In this document: positions 15,955 through 24,787 of the stretch, one piece after another | How the letters are laid out: every line of letters starts with the position of its first letter | How positions within the stretch are numbered: the first letter of the stretch is position 1 | NCBI RefSeq assembly: GCF_004005845.1 | Contig: NZ_SADE01000002.1 | Span: 310,421 to 374,420, forward strand | DNA: 64,000 bases | Source: Hwanghaeella grinnelliae | GTDB lineage: Bacteria; Pseudomonadota; Alphaproteobacteria; UBA8366; Aestuariispiraceae | Reading direction: 5' to 3' | Position numbers and translations under genes: made by a program | The notes under the pieces: model-generated | Database searches by the model: none | What the model saw: the letters and a program-made list of their open reading frames with translations, nothing else | What the model was told of the DNA's origin: nothing

Positions 15955-16013
15955 TATGCGTGGCGTGTCTGCCGCCGCGGCGCTATCAAGCGCGTATGAA
16001 CGGAAACCATCGA
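15955..16013 (+). repeat. Duplicated leader segment (copy A, upstream of pyrF)
   Basis: This segment aligns without gaps, at an offset of 1458 bp, with 17413-17471, which is the leader and start of the MFS gene. Shared are TATGCGT, then after 17 bases GGCGCTATCAAGCGC, two bases, ATGAACGG, and more scattered matches. In this copy the ATG at 15996 gives MNGNHRRLQPRQSTD and a stop, so it looks like a broken 5' end of the same gene type. Confidence 0.6.
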
Positions 16014-16060
16014 CGGCTTCAGCCTCGACAGTCGACTGACCTCTAGCGGGAGATCCTGCC

Positions 16061-16828
16061 ATGGCCCAGCCACGCCCAACCCAACCCCATCAGCGCGTGT
16101 TGGTCGCGCTGGATACGCCTGATACGGAACGCGCGGTGGCGCTTTCCCGCGACCTGACCGGTCTGGTCGGCGGGGTGAAGCTCGGCCTTGAATTCTTCAA
16201 CGCGAACGGGCCCGACGGGGTCCGCCGGGTCACGCGCGGGTCGCTGAGTGAGACGCCGCATGGGCAGGCGGTGCCGCAGCAGCCGTTGTTTCTGGACCTG
16301 AAATTCCATGACATCCCGAATACGGTGGCCGGCGCGGTGCGCTCGGTCATGCCGCTGACGCCGATGATCCTGAACGTCCATGCGGGCGGTGGGCCGGCGA
16401 TGATGAAGGCGGCGCTGGATGCCGCCAATTTCGCCGCCGAACCGCTGGGCACCGCACGGCCGATCCTGATCGCGGTCACGGTCCTGACCAGCATGGACGA
16501 CGGCGACCTGGACGCGGTGGGGCAAAAAGGGCCCGCCGGCGACCAAGTCATCCGCCTGGCCGAGCTGACGCAGAAATGCGGCTTGGATGGCATCGTCTGT
16601 TCGCCGCATGAAATCACCCGCATCCGCGAAGCCTGCGGCCCCGACTTCCGCCTGATCGTCCCCGGCATTCGCCCGGCGGGCAGCGAGACGGGCGATCAGA
16701 AACGTGTTATGACACCGAAACAGGCCGTCGAGGCTGGCGCGGACTGGATCGTCATCGGCCGCCCGATCACCGGCGCGGCGGACCCGGCGGCCGCCGCCAA
16801 GGCCATCGCGGAAGAACTGAACGGCTGA
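16061..16828 (+). CDS. pyrF: Orotidine 5'-phosphate decarboxylase
   Basis: A 255-residue enzyme converting OMP to UMP, the last step of de novo pyrimidine synthesis. The active-site motif FLDLKFHDIPNT (Asp79, Lys81, Asp84) is clear, as is the phosphate-binding end PGIRPAGSETGDQKRVMTP and IVIGRPITGAADP. The N-terminal RVLVALDTPD strand fits. A strong ribosome site (GCGGGAGATCC) precedes ATG 16061. It lies 18 bp before the XRE regulator on the same strand. Confidence 0.96.
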   Translation: MAQPRPTQPHQRVLVALDTPDTERAVALSRDLTGLVGGVKLGLEFFNANGPDGVRRVTRGSLSETPHGQAVPQQPLFLDLKFHDIPNTVAGAVRSVMPLTPMILNVHAGGGPAMMKAALDAANFAAEPLGTARPILIAVTVLTSMDDGDLDAVGQKGPAGDQVIRLAELTQKCGLDGIVCSPHEITRIREACGPDFRLIVPGIRPAGSETGDQKRVMTPKQAVEAGADWIVIGRPITGAADPAAAAKAIAEELNG

Positions 16829-16846
16829 GGCCTGGAGGCCAAAACC

Positions 16847-17410
16847 ATGCAACCGGCACATCGTCCCTTGCCCGCCTTCGGACGCCGCCTGAAGCGGCTG
16901 CGCCGGTCACTGGGCATGAAGCAGATGGCGTTGGCCGATCTGATGAATGTGGACCAGACCACGGTCTCCCGGTGGGAAAGCGCCGCCATTCTGCCGAACA
17001 GGGAGACACAGCAGGCAGCTTTCGAAAAGCTGTCGGCCTGCCGCAAGGATGACGGCGCGCTGAAACGGCTGGTCGAATCCTCAAGCGATCCGGTGCATCT
17101 GGTCGAGGAAACCAGCCATATCTGCTTGGCCTATTCCCGCAGCCGCGCCGTCGAATGGCGCAGCGGGACCGGCGACCTGCTCGGCCAGTCGCTGTGGAAA
17201 TTCGCGACGGAAGAAATCCAGCAGGCGGAGCACGAGTTGATCGACGCCGGTTGGTGGGACATCCATGTGCCGGAACCCAAACTGTTCCGCACATCCGGCG
17301 CATCCTATGCCGAGATGACGATTCTGCCCGGCGCGATCCTGTGGGAGCGGTTGTATCTGGCCGACGGCACGCCGGTGCGGCTGGCGAGCGGGGCGCGCCG
17401 CGCCGCATAA
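16847..17410 (+). CDS. XRE-type helix-turn-helix regulator with C-terminal sensor-like domain
   Basis: A 187-residue protein. The N-terminal HTH (about residues 12-65) reads FGRRLKRLRRSLGMKQMALA and DQTTVSRWES, a Cro/C1-type DNA-binding domain. After a short linker, HLVEETSHICLAYSRSR and GDLLGQSLWKF (about 85-125) resemble a PAS-like fold, so a small-molecule input is possible. It lies between pyrF and the MFS gene; the short gaps suggest co-transcription with pyrF and possible control of the transporter that follows. Confidence 0.75.
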   Translation: MQPAHRPLPAFGRRLKRLRRSLGMKQMALADLMNVDQTTVSRWESAAILPNRETQQAAFEKLSACRKDDGALKRLVESSSDPVHLVEETSHICLAYSRSRAVEWRSGTGDLLGQSLWKFATEEIQQAEHELIDAGWWDIHVPEPKLFRTSGASYAEMTILPGAILWERLYLADGTPVRLASGARRAA

Positions 17411-17412
17411 AA

Positions 17413-17471
17413 TATGCGTAGCCCTGCCGTCGGGGCGGCGCTATCAAGCGCCCATGAACGGGAAATATCGA
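17413..17471 (+). repeat. Duplicated leader segment (copy B, MFS gene start)
   Basis: Counterpart of 15955-16013. GCGCT-ATCA-AGCGC is a perfect small hairpin, or CTATCA may be a -10 element, only 6 bases before the ATG at 17454. The latter would make the MFS transcript nearly leaderless. Confidence 0.6.
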
Positions 17472-18632
17472 AGCCTCATCCTGGTATTGCTGCTCTGGGC
17501 CGCCGGGCTTTGCGCCGCCGGTCAGTTCGCCAAGATCGCCGTTCCCTTCACCGAATTCCGCGCCCTCTATCCCGAAGCGGGCAGCAGCATCGGCTGGCTG
17601 TTGTCGCTGATCAGCTTCGTCGGCGCGGTCGCGGGCCTGACCGCCGGTGCGGTGGTGGGTTCGCTCGGCCTGCGGCGCATGCTGTTCGGCGGGTTGATCC
17701 TGGGGGCCATGCTTTCCTTTTGGCAGGCCAGCCTGCCGGGTTTCGGACTGTTCGCCGCCAGCCGGGTTCTGGAAGGCGCCGCCCATCTGGCCATCGTCAT
17801 CGCCGCGCCGACCTTGATCGCCAATGTCAGTGCCGACCGGTTCCGCGGCATCGCCATGGCATTGTGGAGCACCTTTTTCGGGGTTGCCTTCGCCCTGGTC
17901 GCCTGGATCGGCCTGCCCCAGGTCAAGGCCTTCGGCTTGCCGCCGCTATTCGTTGTCCACGGCGTCCTGACGCTGCTGGTTACCGCCCTGCTTGCCCTGT
18001 TGCTGAAAAGCGGCGACGCACCAAAGGCGGAGAGCAACGCCCGACAACCCGGCACTGTCCTCTCCGGATTGGTCGCCGCGCTTCGCTCGCCGAGCATCGC
18101 CGCACCCGGCGTAGGCTGGTTGTTCTACACGCTGACCTTCGTCGCCCTGTTGGCCGTCTTGCCTGAACGGCTGCCCCCGGACCAGCGCGACACGGTGCTG
18201 GGCCTGATGCCGCTTCTGGGGATAGCCGTGTCGCTCACCTTCGTGCCGGGCCTGATGAAAGTCGTCGGGGCCGGCACGCTTTTATGGATCGGTTTCGGTT
18301 TGGCGCTCTGTGCCGTGCTCTTCGCGGGTGCGTTTCCGCTGCCCCTTATCTGCATCGCGCTTTTCGCGGCGCTGGGCCTTGTACAGGGTTCGGGTTACGC
18401 CTCGGTCCCCGAACTGAATTCGGGCGTCAAAGAACGGGCGCTCAGCTTCGGCCTGATCGCACAAACGGGGAATATCGGAAACCTGACCGGCACGCCGATC
18501 CTGCTATTCGTTCTGGACCGGACCGGCGAGGTCGCCCTGTTCCATTTCCTCGCCGTGCTTTACGGGTTGGCCGTCGCCGCATTGCTGTTTCTGCACTATC
18601 TGCGGAATAGGACCCAGCCAAACCCGGCCTAG
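17454..18632 (+). CDS. Major facilitator superfamily transporter
   Basis: A 392-residue, twelve-helix permease. Hydrophobic segments run from residue 7 (SLILVLLLWAAGLCAAG) to the end (HFLAVLYGLAVAALLFLHYL). Typical MFS features include the loop after helix 2 (GSLGLRRMLFGG) and the SRVLEGAAHL helix-4 pattern. It would move a small solute by proton or ion coupling. The substrate is unknown; similarity in style to CynX/NimT-type members is weak. No ribosome site is visible before ATG 17454. Confidence 0.82.
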   Translation: MNGKYRSLILVLLLWAAGLCAAGQFAKIAVPFTEFRALYPEAGSSIGWLLSLISFVGAVAGLTAGAVVGSLGLRRMLFGGLILGAMLSFWQASLPGFGLFAASRVLEGAAHLAIVIAAPTLIANVSADRFRGIAMALWSTFFGVAFALVAWIGLPQVKAFGLPPLFVVHGVLTLLVTALLALLLKSGDAPKAESNARQPGTVLSGLVAALRSPSIAAPGVGWLFYTLTFVALLAVLPERLPPDQRDTVLGLMPLLGIAVSLTFVPGLMKVVGAGTLLWIGFGLALCAVLFAGAFPLPLICIALFAALGLVQGSGYASVPELNSGVKERALSFGLIAQTGNIGNLTGTPILLFVLDRTGEVALFHFLAVLYGLAVAALLFLHYLRNRTQPNPA

Positions 18633-18643
18633 CCCAACCCCGC

Positions 18644-19531
18644 CTAGCCAACCCGTTGCGAGAACCGGTTATTGGCGCGGACCGGCGTTAGCGGCATCGA
18701 CGGCAGGCTGCCGCCATAGACGTGGTCCGACAGCCAGGCCTGTTCCCCTTCCAGGTCCTCGGTCAGCGTCCACCAAACCCGATCGCCCGGGTCCCAGCGA
18801 TAGCCGCGCGCCCGCAGGATGTCCTTGGTCTCGAAAGGCGAATTGACCGCATGGACCAGCGTGCGTTCCTTGCGCGCGGAGGCGAGCAGCGCGGCCAAGG
18901 CGGGTTCACCGGTGGGAAGGGTAGAGGCCAGAAGGGCGATCCCGGCAAGGCAGTCGATCTTCGCCCGGTGCCCCTCGAAGAAGAACCCCTGCTTCATCAG
19001 CAGATATTCCAGGCTGTTGGATCCGAAGCCGCGATTCTTCCAGTCCATATCCTCGATCGAACAGGCCCAGTTCAAGCCCTGAAAGATGCCCCAGGTCTTT
19101 TCCACCATCGGCCGGTCAAAGGACGCGCTATGGGCGATAACAAGACCGACGCCGTCCAGGAAGCTCTCCACATCCGCGTCCGAAATCGTCTTTCCGGCGA
19201 CCATCTCATCGGTGATGTTGTTGACGCGCGTGGCATCCGGCGGAATGGGGCGGCCCGGGTCGCGGAAGCGGTTGAAGGCTTCCGCCTCATAGACCTTGTG
19301 CACCGCCCCGCTTGTCGGGTCGTAATCGAAGGCGACCATCGCCAGTTCGATGACCTCGTCCCGCAGCACGTCCGTCCCGGTGGTTTCCGTATCCAGGAAG
19401 ACCGCGCGGCGCACCGTGCCGCCGCCCTGATTCTCCGGCGGGGTCACGGGAATCAGGCCCACATCCAAGCGCCGCAGGACCCGGTAGTCCGGATCCGTCT
19501 CCAACAATGCCGCCGCGGCTTCGATGTTCAT
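18644..19531 (-). CDS. DnaQ-like 3'-5' exonuclease (DEDDh)
   Basis: A 295-residue protein with the exonuclease domain at about residues 40-205. The catalytic set is visible: FLDTETTG (Asp47, Glu49), HSASFDRP (Asp139), and GHRAKIDCLAG (His188, Asp193), which defines the DEDDh class related to DNA polymerase III epsilon. The C-terminal ~90 residues (RARGYRWDPGDRVWW) form a small extra domain seen in stand-alone alphaproteobacterial members. Likely a DNA or RNA trimming nuclease, not the replicative proofreader. Convergent with the MFS gene, with only 11 bp between stops. Confidence 0.85.
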   Translation of the reverse strand: MNIEAAAALLETDPDYRVLRRLDVGLIPVTPPENQGGGTVRRAVFLDTETTGTDVLRDEVIELAMVAFDYDPTSGAVHKVYEAEAFNRFRDPGRPIPPDATRVNNITDEMVAGKTISDADVESFLDGVGLVIAHSASFDRPMVEKTWGIFQGLNWACSIEDMDWKNRGFGSNSLEYLLMKQGFFFEGHRAKIDCLAGIALLASTLPTGEPALAALLASARKERTLVHAVNSPFETKDILRARGYRWDPGDRVWWTLTEDLEGEQAWLSDHVYGGSLPSMPLTPVRANNRFSQRVG

Positions 19532-19550
19532 GCCCGTCCCCCCGTTTTCG

Positions 19551-20504
19551 TTACAGCAGGGACTTTACCACATCCGGGCTGATATTCGCGCCGCACAGAA
19601 CCAGCACCACTTTCTTGCCCTTCAGGCGCGGCGCTTCCCGGCGCAAGGCGGCCAGCGTCACGGCGGCGGCCCCTTCGACCAGCATGTGTTCGTTGCGGAA
19701 CAGGTCGCGGAAGGCTTCCTCGATGGCGGTTTCGTCGACCCGCACCAGCGTATCCAAATTGTCCCGGCAGAGCGGGAAGGTGATGGCATCATCGTCGATG
19801 CCGCCGGCCGTGCCGTCGCTGAGCGTGTGGTCATGCGGGATTTCCACGATCTCGCCTGCCTCGATGGAGGCGATCATCGCCGCCGAGGCGGCGGGCGCCG
19901 CGCCGATGGTTTCGATCTTCGGATTGACGGCTTTCAGGTAACCGGCGATGCCGCTGGCCAAGCCGCCGCCGCCGACCGCGATGATGACCGCGTCCATATC
20001 CGGCACCTGGCGGCTGAGTTCCAGCCCGATCGTGCCCTGGCCCGCGATCACCTGCGGGTCGTTATAGGGGGAGACATAAGTGCCGCCGGTTTCCTTGGCG
20101 ACGCGCTGCGCCTCCAATTCCGATTTGCCGGAATCGCTGCCGAAGACATGCACCGTGCCGCCCAGACGTTCCATATTCGCGATCTTGGCGGGCGACGCCC
20201 CTTCGGGCACATAGATATCGACCTTGCCGCCGGCGATCTGCGCGGCCTTCGACACCGCCGCGCCATGATTGCCGGAAGAGGCCGTGACGATCCCCGCCGC
20301 CTTTTCAGCCTCGGTCAGTTGCAGAACCTTGTTCAGCGCGCCGCGAATTTTGAACGACCCGGTCTTCTGGATGTTCTCCAGCTTCAACAGCACCTCGCAG
20401 CCCAGTTCCGACGACAGGCTGGGCGCTTCCACTACCGGGGTTTCCAGAATATTCGGTCCGATCCGTTCGGCGGCCGCTTCGACGGCTTCTTTCAGGTTAT
20501 TCAC
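19551..20504 (-). CDS. Threonine/serine dehydratase-like PLP enzyme
   Basis: A 317-residue fold-type II pyridoxal-phosphate enzyme. The Schiff-base lysine is in TGSFKIRGAL (Lys52), the substrate loop is ASSGNHGAAVS (about 75), and the phosphate-binding loop is VGGGGLASG (about 177). The length fits catabolic threonine dehydratase or serine racemase-type members without an ACT domain. The reaction would be L-threonine or serine to a 2-oxo acid plus ammonia, but racemase or hydroxyaspartate activity is possible. Leftward and 19 bp upstream of the exonuclease start. Confidence 0.85.
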   Translation of the reverse strand: MNNLKEAVEAAAERIGPNILETPVVEAPSLSSELGCEVLLKLENIQKTGSFKIRGALNKVLQLTEAEKAAGIVTASSGNHGAAVSKAAQIAGGKVDIYVPEGASPAKIANMERLGGTVHVFGSDSGKSELEAQRVAKETGGTYVSPYNDPQVIAGQGTIGLELSRQVPDMDAVIIAVGGGGLASGIAGYLKAVNPKIETIGAAPAASAAMIASIEAGEIVEIPHDHTLSDGTAGGIDDDAITFPLCRDNLDTLVRVDETAIEEAFRDLFRNEHMLVEGAAAVTLAALRREAPRLKGKKVVLVLCGANISPDVVKSLL

Positions 20505-20567
20505 GTTGGCTACCCCACAACAAAGATAAGAAAACTACAGGCCGGGAGACCTCAGGCGGCCCGCCGG

Positions 20568-20981
20568 TTACATCATGGAACCGGGATACTTTTTTAGATC
20601 GTCAGCAACGTGAAGCCACGGAATTTTTTCTTTGTAATGGGTGTGTTCGTTCGGCGGAAAGGCGTCAGGTTCGTCCAAGGCGCTGATGTGAAATTCGGTC
20701 AGATCCACCCCGCCATAGACCGCCTCCAGGGCCAGCGTGCTGCCACAGACCGGGCAGAAGCTGCGAAAAACACCGGGGGACGATTCATAGCGGGCGCGTT
20801 CCCCTGATATCCACGTGACCTGGTCTGTTCGGAACACCGCAAAGGCGGCTAACGGCGCGCCGGTCTGCTTCCGGCAGGAACGGCAATGGCAATAGCCCGC
20901 CCCGACCGGGTCGCCCTGCACCTCGAACCGTATTTTCCCACACAGGCATCCGCCGGATGCTGTTGAGTTTTCGTCAGCCAC
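20568..20981 (-). CDS. GFA-family zinc protein
   Basis: A 137-residue protein of the glutathione-dependent formaldehyde-activating (Gfa) fold. Metal-binding cysteines are visible: GGCLCG (Cys12, Cys14), YCHCRSCRK (Cys31, 33, 36) and FCPVCG (Cys76, 79). Only a minority of the family act on formaldehyde-glutathione adducts, so the specific activity is not claimed. Leftward, 64 bp upstream of the dehydratase and 19 bp downstream of the S9 peptidase, so the three may share a transcript. Confidence 0.88.
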   Translation of the reverse strand: MADENSTASGGCLCGKIRFEVQGDPVGAGYCHCRSCRKQTGAPLAAFAVFRTDQVTWISGERARYESSPGVFRSFCPVCGSTLALEAVYGGVDLTEFHISALDEPDAFPPNEHTHYKEKIPWLHVADDLKKYPGSMM

Positions 20982-20999
20982 GTCGTCTCCCCCCGTCGG

Positions 21000-23108
21000 T
21001 CAAACCAACCCAAACGCCATCAGAAGAAAAGCATATTCTTCCGCCGTTTCGTGCAGGGATTCGTAGCGGCCGGACTTGCCGCCATGTCCGGCGCCCATAT
21101 TGGTTTTCAGCATCAACACATTGCCGTCGGTCTTGGTGGCGCGCAGCTTGGCGGCCCATTTCGCCGGTTCCCAATAGGTCACGCGCGGATCACTGAGCCC
21201 CGCGGTGATCAGGATCGGCGGGTAAGGCTGCGGCGTCACATTTTCATACGGGCTGTAATCCAGAATGTATTCGAAGGCCGCCTTGTCGGTGATCGGGTTG
21301 CCCCATTCCGGCCATTCGATGGGCGTCAGCGGCAGCGTGTCGTCCAGCATGGTGTTCATGACATCAACGAAAGGCACATGGGCGACCGCCGCGCGCCACA
21401 GCTCCGGCGCTTCGTTCACCGCGACCCCCATCAAGGTGCCGCCCGCGCTGCCGCCGGAAATGGAAATGCCGCCCGGCGCGGCGTACCCCAAATCCTCCAG
21501 CGCCCGGGCGCAGTCGATGAAATCGTTGAAGGTGTTCTTGCGGTCCATCAGCTTGCCGGCCTCGTACCAGCCATAGCCCAACTCGTCCCCGCCGCGGATA
21601 TGGGCAATAGCGAAGGCAAAGCCGCGTTGCAGCAGGCTGAGGCGGCTGGTGGAGAAGGCGGGCGGCATGCCCAGGCCATAGGCGCCATAGCCATAGAGAT
21701 GCAGCGGCTGCGATCCGTCGCGCTTGAAATCCTTTCCATGCACGATGGAGACGGGAACCTTGGCACCGTCCCGCGCGGTGACCGTGACCCGTTCGGTCAC
21801 GAAGGCGGACTTGTCGTAGCCCGACGGGATTTCCTGGACCTTCCGTTCCGTCAGGGTCTTCGCCCCAACGTCGAAATCATAGACCGTCGACGGCGTCACC
21901 ATGGAGGTATAGCCGACCTGAATGGTCGATACGTCGAATTCCGGGTTCTCACCCAGGCCCGCCGTGTAGACGTCTTCGTCGAAGGCGATGACGTGGTCGC
22001 CCGTGATCTCGCCATCCTTGTGAAAAAGCAGACGCAAGCGGTCGATGCCTTCGATCCGCTCGCTGAGCACCAGGAAGTCCTTGAAGGCTTCCACCCCGCG
22101 CAGATAGCGGTGATCCCCGCCCGGTTCCAGTTCGACCCAATTGTCCCTCCCCGGCGCGGAAACCGGCGCACGGGCAAGGCGGGAATTCTTGTGGGTGTCG
22201 TTGGTGCGGATGAAAAGATAATCGCCGGCATGGGCGACATCGTATTCCACGCCCGGATCGCGCGGCGCGATCAACAAGGGTTCCGCGAAAGGATCGTCGG
22301 TCGGGATCAGCCGGATTTCGCTGGTGACATGGTCGCCGGCGCCGATTTCGACGAATTTCCGGCTTTGGGATTCGCCGATCCCGACGAAATAGGCGTTGTC
22401 CTGTTCCTCATAGATCACCGCGTCCTCGGCGGGATCCTCGCCCAGCTTGTGAAGTTTCACGCGGAAGGGCCGCAGCTGTTCGCTCAGCTCCACATAGAAG
22501 AAACGGTCGCCGGCCGCCGTCCAGACGACGCCGCCGCTGGTATTGGGAATTTCGTCGGGCATTTGGTCGCCCCTTGCCAGCACATTGACGCGGATGGTGA
22601 ACCGTTCGGACCCATCCGTGTCGCTGGCCCAAGCCAGCAGGCCCGCATCGGGCGATACCACCGCCGAGCGCAGGCGGAAATAGTCCAGCCCTTCAGCCAA
22701 TTTCGGCTCATCCAAGATGATCTGTTCCTCATCCGCCGATCCGTTCACCGGACGGCGCAGCCAAGTCCGGTACTGCGCACCCGGTTCGAAACGGCGCCAA
22801 TACACATAGTCGCCGTCTTTTACCGGCACGGAGGAATCGTCATCCTTGATCCGACCCTTCAATTCCTCGAACAAAGTATCGATCAGCGGCTGCTGCGGCT
22901 TCATCACCGCGTCGAAATAGGCGTTCTCGTCCTTCAGATAGTCGAGGATCGCCGTATCCGTCACATTGGGATAGCCGGGGTCGCGCAACCAGGCGTAAAG
23001 GTCGGTCAGGACCGTCCCATGGACTTCCCGCTCGTCCACTTGCCGGTCGGCCACGGGGGGCATCGGCGACGCGGGCGGGGGCAGGATCGGGGCCTTGGGG
23101 TCAGTCAT
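21000..23108 (-). CDS. Oligopeptidase B-like S9 serine peptidase
   Basis: About 702 residues: an N-terminal seven-bladed beta-propeller (roughly 80-410) that filters substrates by size, and a C-terminal alpha/beta-hydrolase domain. The catalytic serine is in GGISISGGSAGGTLMG, the aspartate in GLSDPRVTYWEPAKW and the histidine in GAGHGGKSGRYE. It cleaves short peptides, in this family after basic residues, in the cytoplasm. The ATG at 23108 has GGAGAG ten bases upstream; ATGs further upstream lack a ribosome site. Confidence 0.92.
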   Translation of the reverse strand: MTDPKAPILPPPASPMPPVADRQVDEREVHGTVLTDLYAWLRDPGYPNVTDTAILDYLKDENAYFDAVMKPQQPLIDTLFEELKGRIKDDDSSVPVKDGDYVYWRRFEPGAQYRTWLRRPVNGSADEEQIILDEPKLAEGLDYFRLRSAVVSPDAGLLAWASDTDGSERFTIRVNVLARGDQMPDEIPNTSGGVVWTAAGDRFFYVELSEQLRPFRVKLHKLGEDPAEDAVIYEEQDNAYFVGIGESQSRKFVEIGAGDHVTSEIRLIPTDDPFAEPLLIAPRDPGVEYDVAHAGDYLFIRTNDTHKNSRLARAPVSAPGRDNWVELEPGGDHRYLRGVEAFKDFLVLSERIEGIDRLRLLFHKDGEITGDHVIAFDEDVYTAGLGENPEFDVSTIQVGYTSMVTPSTVYDFDVGAKTLTERKVQEIPSGYDKSAFVTERVTVTARDGAKVPVSIVHGKDFKRDGSQPLHLYGYGAYGLGMPPAFSTSRLSLLQRGFAFAIAHIRGGDELGYGWYEAGKLMDRKNTFNDFIDCARALEDLGYAAPGGISISGGSAGGTLMGVAVNEAPELWRAAVAHVPFVDVMNTMLDDTLPLTPIEWPEWGNPITDKAAFEYILDYSPYENVTPQPYPPILITAGLSDPRVTYWEPAKWAAKLRATKTDGNVLMLKTNMGAGHGGKSGRYESLHETAEEYAFLLMAFGLV

Positions 23109-23255
23109 ATCGGGTCTCTCCATAATAAGGTCGCCGTGAACGGCGGCGCCCCCAAGACCTAACCACTCTTCCGAAAGGTTCAAGTGTTTCGGGCCAAAGC
23201 GCTTGCATCCCAACGTCGTGCTGACTACCTCCGTTGAACCGGAGGAAAGCGTTCA

Positions 23256-24746
23256 ATGTCGGAAACCCAATCCAGACTTAAGCATAGAGACGACGCGATC
23301 ATCGCGGCGCAGGACTATTTCGCGCAGGGCCTGTTCGAAAAGGAGTTTGCCGAGGCGATCGCCTGCCCGACCTGCAGCCCGGAAAGCGACCCTGCGCGGC
23401 GTCAATTCGAGCGGTATTTCGACCAAGTCGTCGGACCGCAATTGGACGCGGCCGGGTTCCGGCGGTCGGTCCATCCCAATCCGCTGGCCGGCGATGTCGC
23501 GGCGGCCGGCCCGTTCCTGTTCGCGGAGCGGATCGAGAATCCGGGCCTGAGGACGGTCCTGATATACGGCCATGCGGATACGGTCGGCGGGATGGACGCC
23601 AATTGGGCCGAAGGCCTGACACCGTTTGAATTGAACCGCCGTGACGACCGGCTCTACGGCCGTGGCGCGGCGGACAACAAGGTACAGCATTGGATCGCTA
23701 TAAAGGCCTTGCGGTTTGTCCTGGCTGCTAAGGGTCATCTGGGATTCAACGTCAAACTTCTGTTGGAAACCGGCGAAGAGACCGGGTCGCCGGGCCTGCG
23801 GGAATTCTGTGAAGCGAATGGCGGCCTGTTGGCGGCGGATGTGCTGATCGCGTCCGATGGGCCACGCCTTAAGCCGGACCGCCCGACGATCTTCACCGGC
23901 GCGCGCGGGGCGATCAATTTCGAACTTGTCGCCGATTATCGCGACGGGGCGCATCATTCGGGGAATTGGGGCGGGTTGCTGAAGGACCCCGGCACACGGC
24001 TTGCCCATGCCCTTGCCACGATCACCGATCCGCGCGGCCGTATCGAGGTGCCCGAATGGCGGCCCTTGAACAGCCTGACCGACCGGGTGCGCGAATTGCT
24101 CGCCGCCTGCGAACCGCTGGATGACCCAGCCGACCGCCTCCCCGGCGAACCGGCAATCGACCGCGATTGGGGCGAACCGAATCTCAGCCCGGCGGAACGC
24201 GTTTTCGGCTGGAACAGTTTCGCGGTGCTGGCGCTCGACCTGGGCAATCCGGCGACACCGGCGAACGCCATCGCGGGTGCGGCGCGCGCCGTCTGCCAGT
24301 TGCGTTTCGTGGTCGGGACCGATCAGAACGACATCCTGCCGGCGCTACGGCGTCATTTCGACGCCCTGGGTTTCAAGGATATCGAGGTGCGGGCCGACAA
24401 GGATGACGTTGCCATGGCCGCCACGCGCGTGAACCCTGACAATCCCTGGGTTGGATGGGCGCGGGACTCGCTGGCGCTGACCACGGGCAAGGACCCCGCC
24501 ATTCTGCCGAATCTGGGCGGATCGCTGCCGAACGACTGCTTTGCCGATACCTTGGGGTTGACCACGATCTGGATTCCGCATTCATATCGCGGCTGCAACC
24601 AGCATGCGCCGAACGAACATGTGCTGACCCCGGTGGTGGAGGAAGGGCTGCGGATGATGACCGGCCTGTTCTGGGACCTTGAAGACGGCCCCAAAGAATT
24701 CCAAGCGGAATTTCAGGCACCGTTCCAAGCAGAGTTCAAGGCCTGA
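23256..24746 (+). CDS. M20 family metallopeptidase
   Basis: A 496-residue zinc hydrolase of the M20/DapE/ArgE group. Metal ligands are seen in YGHADTVGG (His106), YGRGAADNK (Asp140) and ETGEETGSPG (catalytic Glu174, ligand Glu175), with further ligands in ASDGP and near HSYRGCNQHAPNE. It would remove an acyl or amino-acid group from a peptide-like substrate. The C-terminus ends in a short repetitive tail (EFQAEFQAPFQAEFKA). The start has CCGGAGGAAAG upstream. Its 147-bp divergence from the S9 peptidase suggests a shared regulatory region. Confidence 0.88.
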   Translation: MSETQSRLKHRDDAIIAAQDYFAQGLFEKEFAEAIACPTCSPESDPARRQFERYFDQVVGPQLDAAGFRRSVHPNPLAGDVAAAGPFLFAERIENPGLRTVLIYGHADTVGGMDANWAEGLTPFELNRRDDRLYGRGAADNKVQHWIAIKALRFVLAAKGHLGFNVKLLLETGEETGSPGLREFCEANGGLLAADVLIASDGPRLKPDRPTIFTGARGAINFELVADYRDGAHHSGNWGGLLKDPGTRLAHALATITDPRGRIEVPEWRPLNSLTDRVRELLAACEPLDDPADRLPGEPAIDRDWGEPNLSPAERVFGWNSFAVLALDLGNPATPANAIAGAARAVCQLRFVVGTDQNDILPALRRHFDALGFKDIEVRADKDDVAMAATRVNPDNPWVGWARDSLALTTGKDPAILPNLGGSLPNDCFADTLGLTTIWIPHSYRGCNQHAPNEHVLTPVVEEGLRMMTGLFWDLEDGPKEFQAEFQAPFQAEFKA

Positions 24747-24787
24747 CGCCGCGCCAGAGACAAAGAAGAGCCCCGAAAGAAAAGCCC

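Noticed and set aside
21051-23162. 703-codon open frame on the plus strand opposite the S9 peptidase
   Set aside because: Its translation is rich in Arg, His and Gly, with no family features. It is the antisense of a clear peptidase gene in high-GC DNA.
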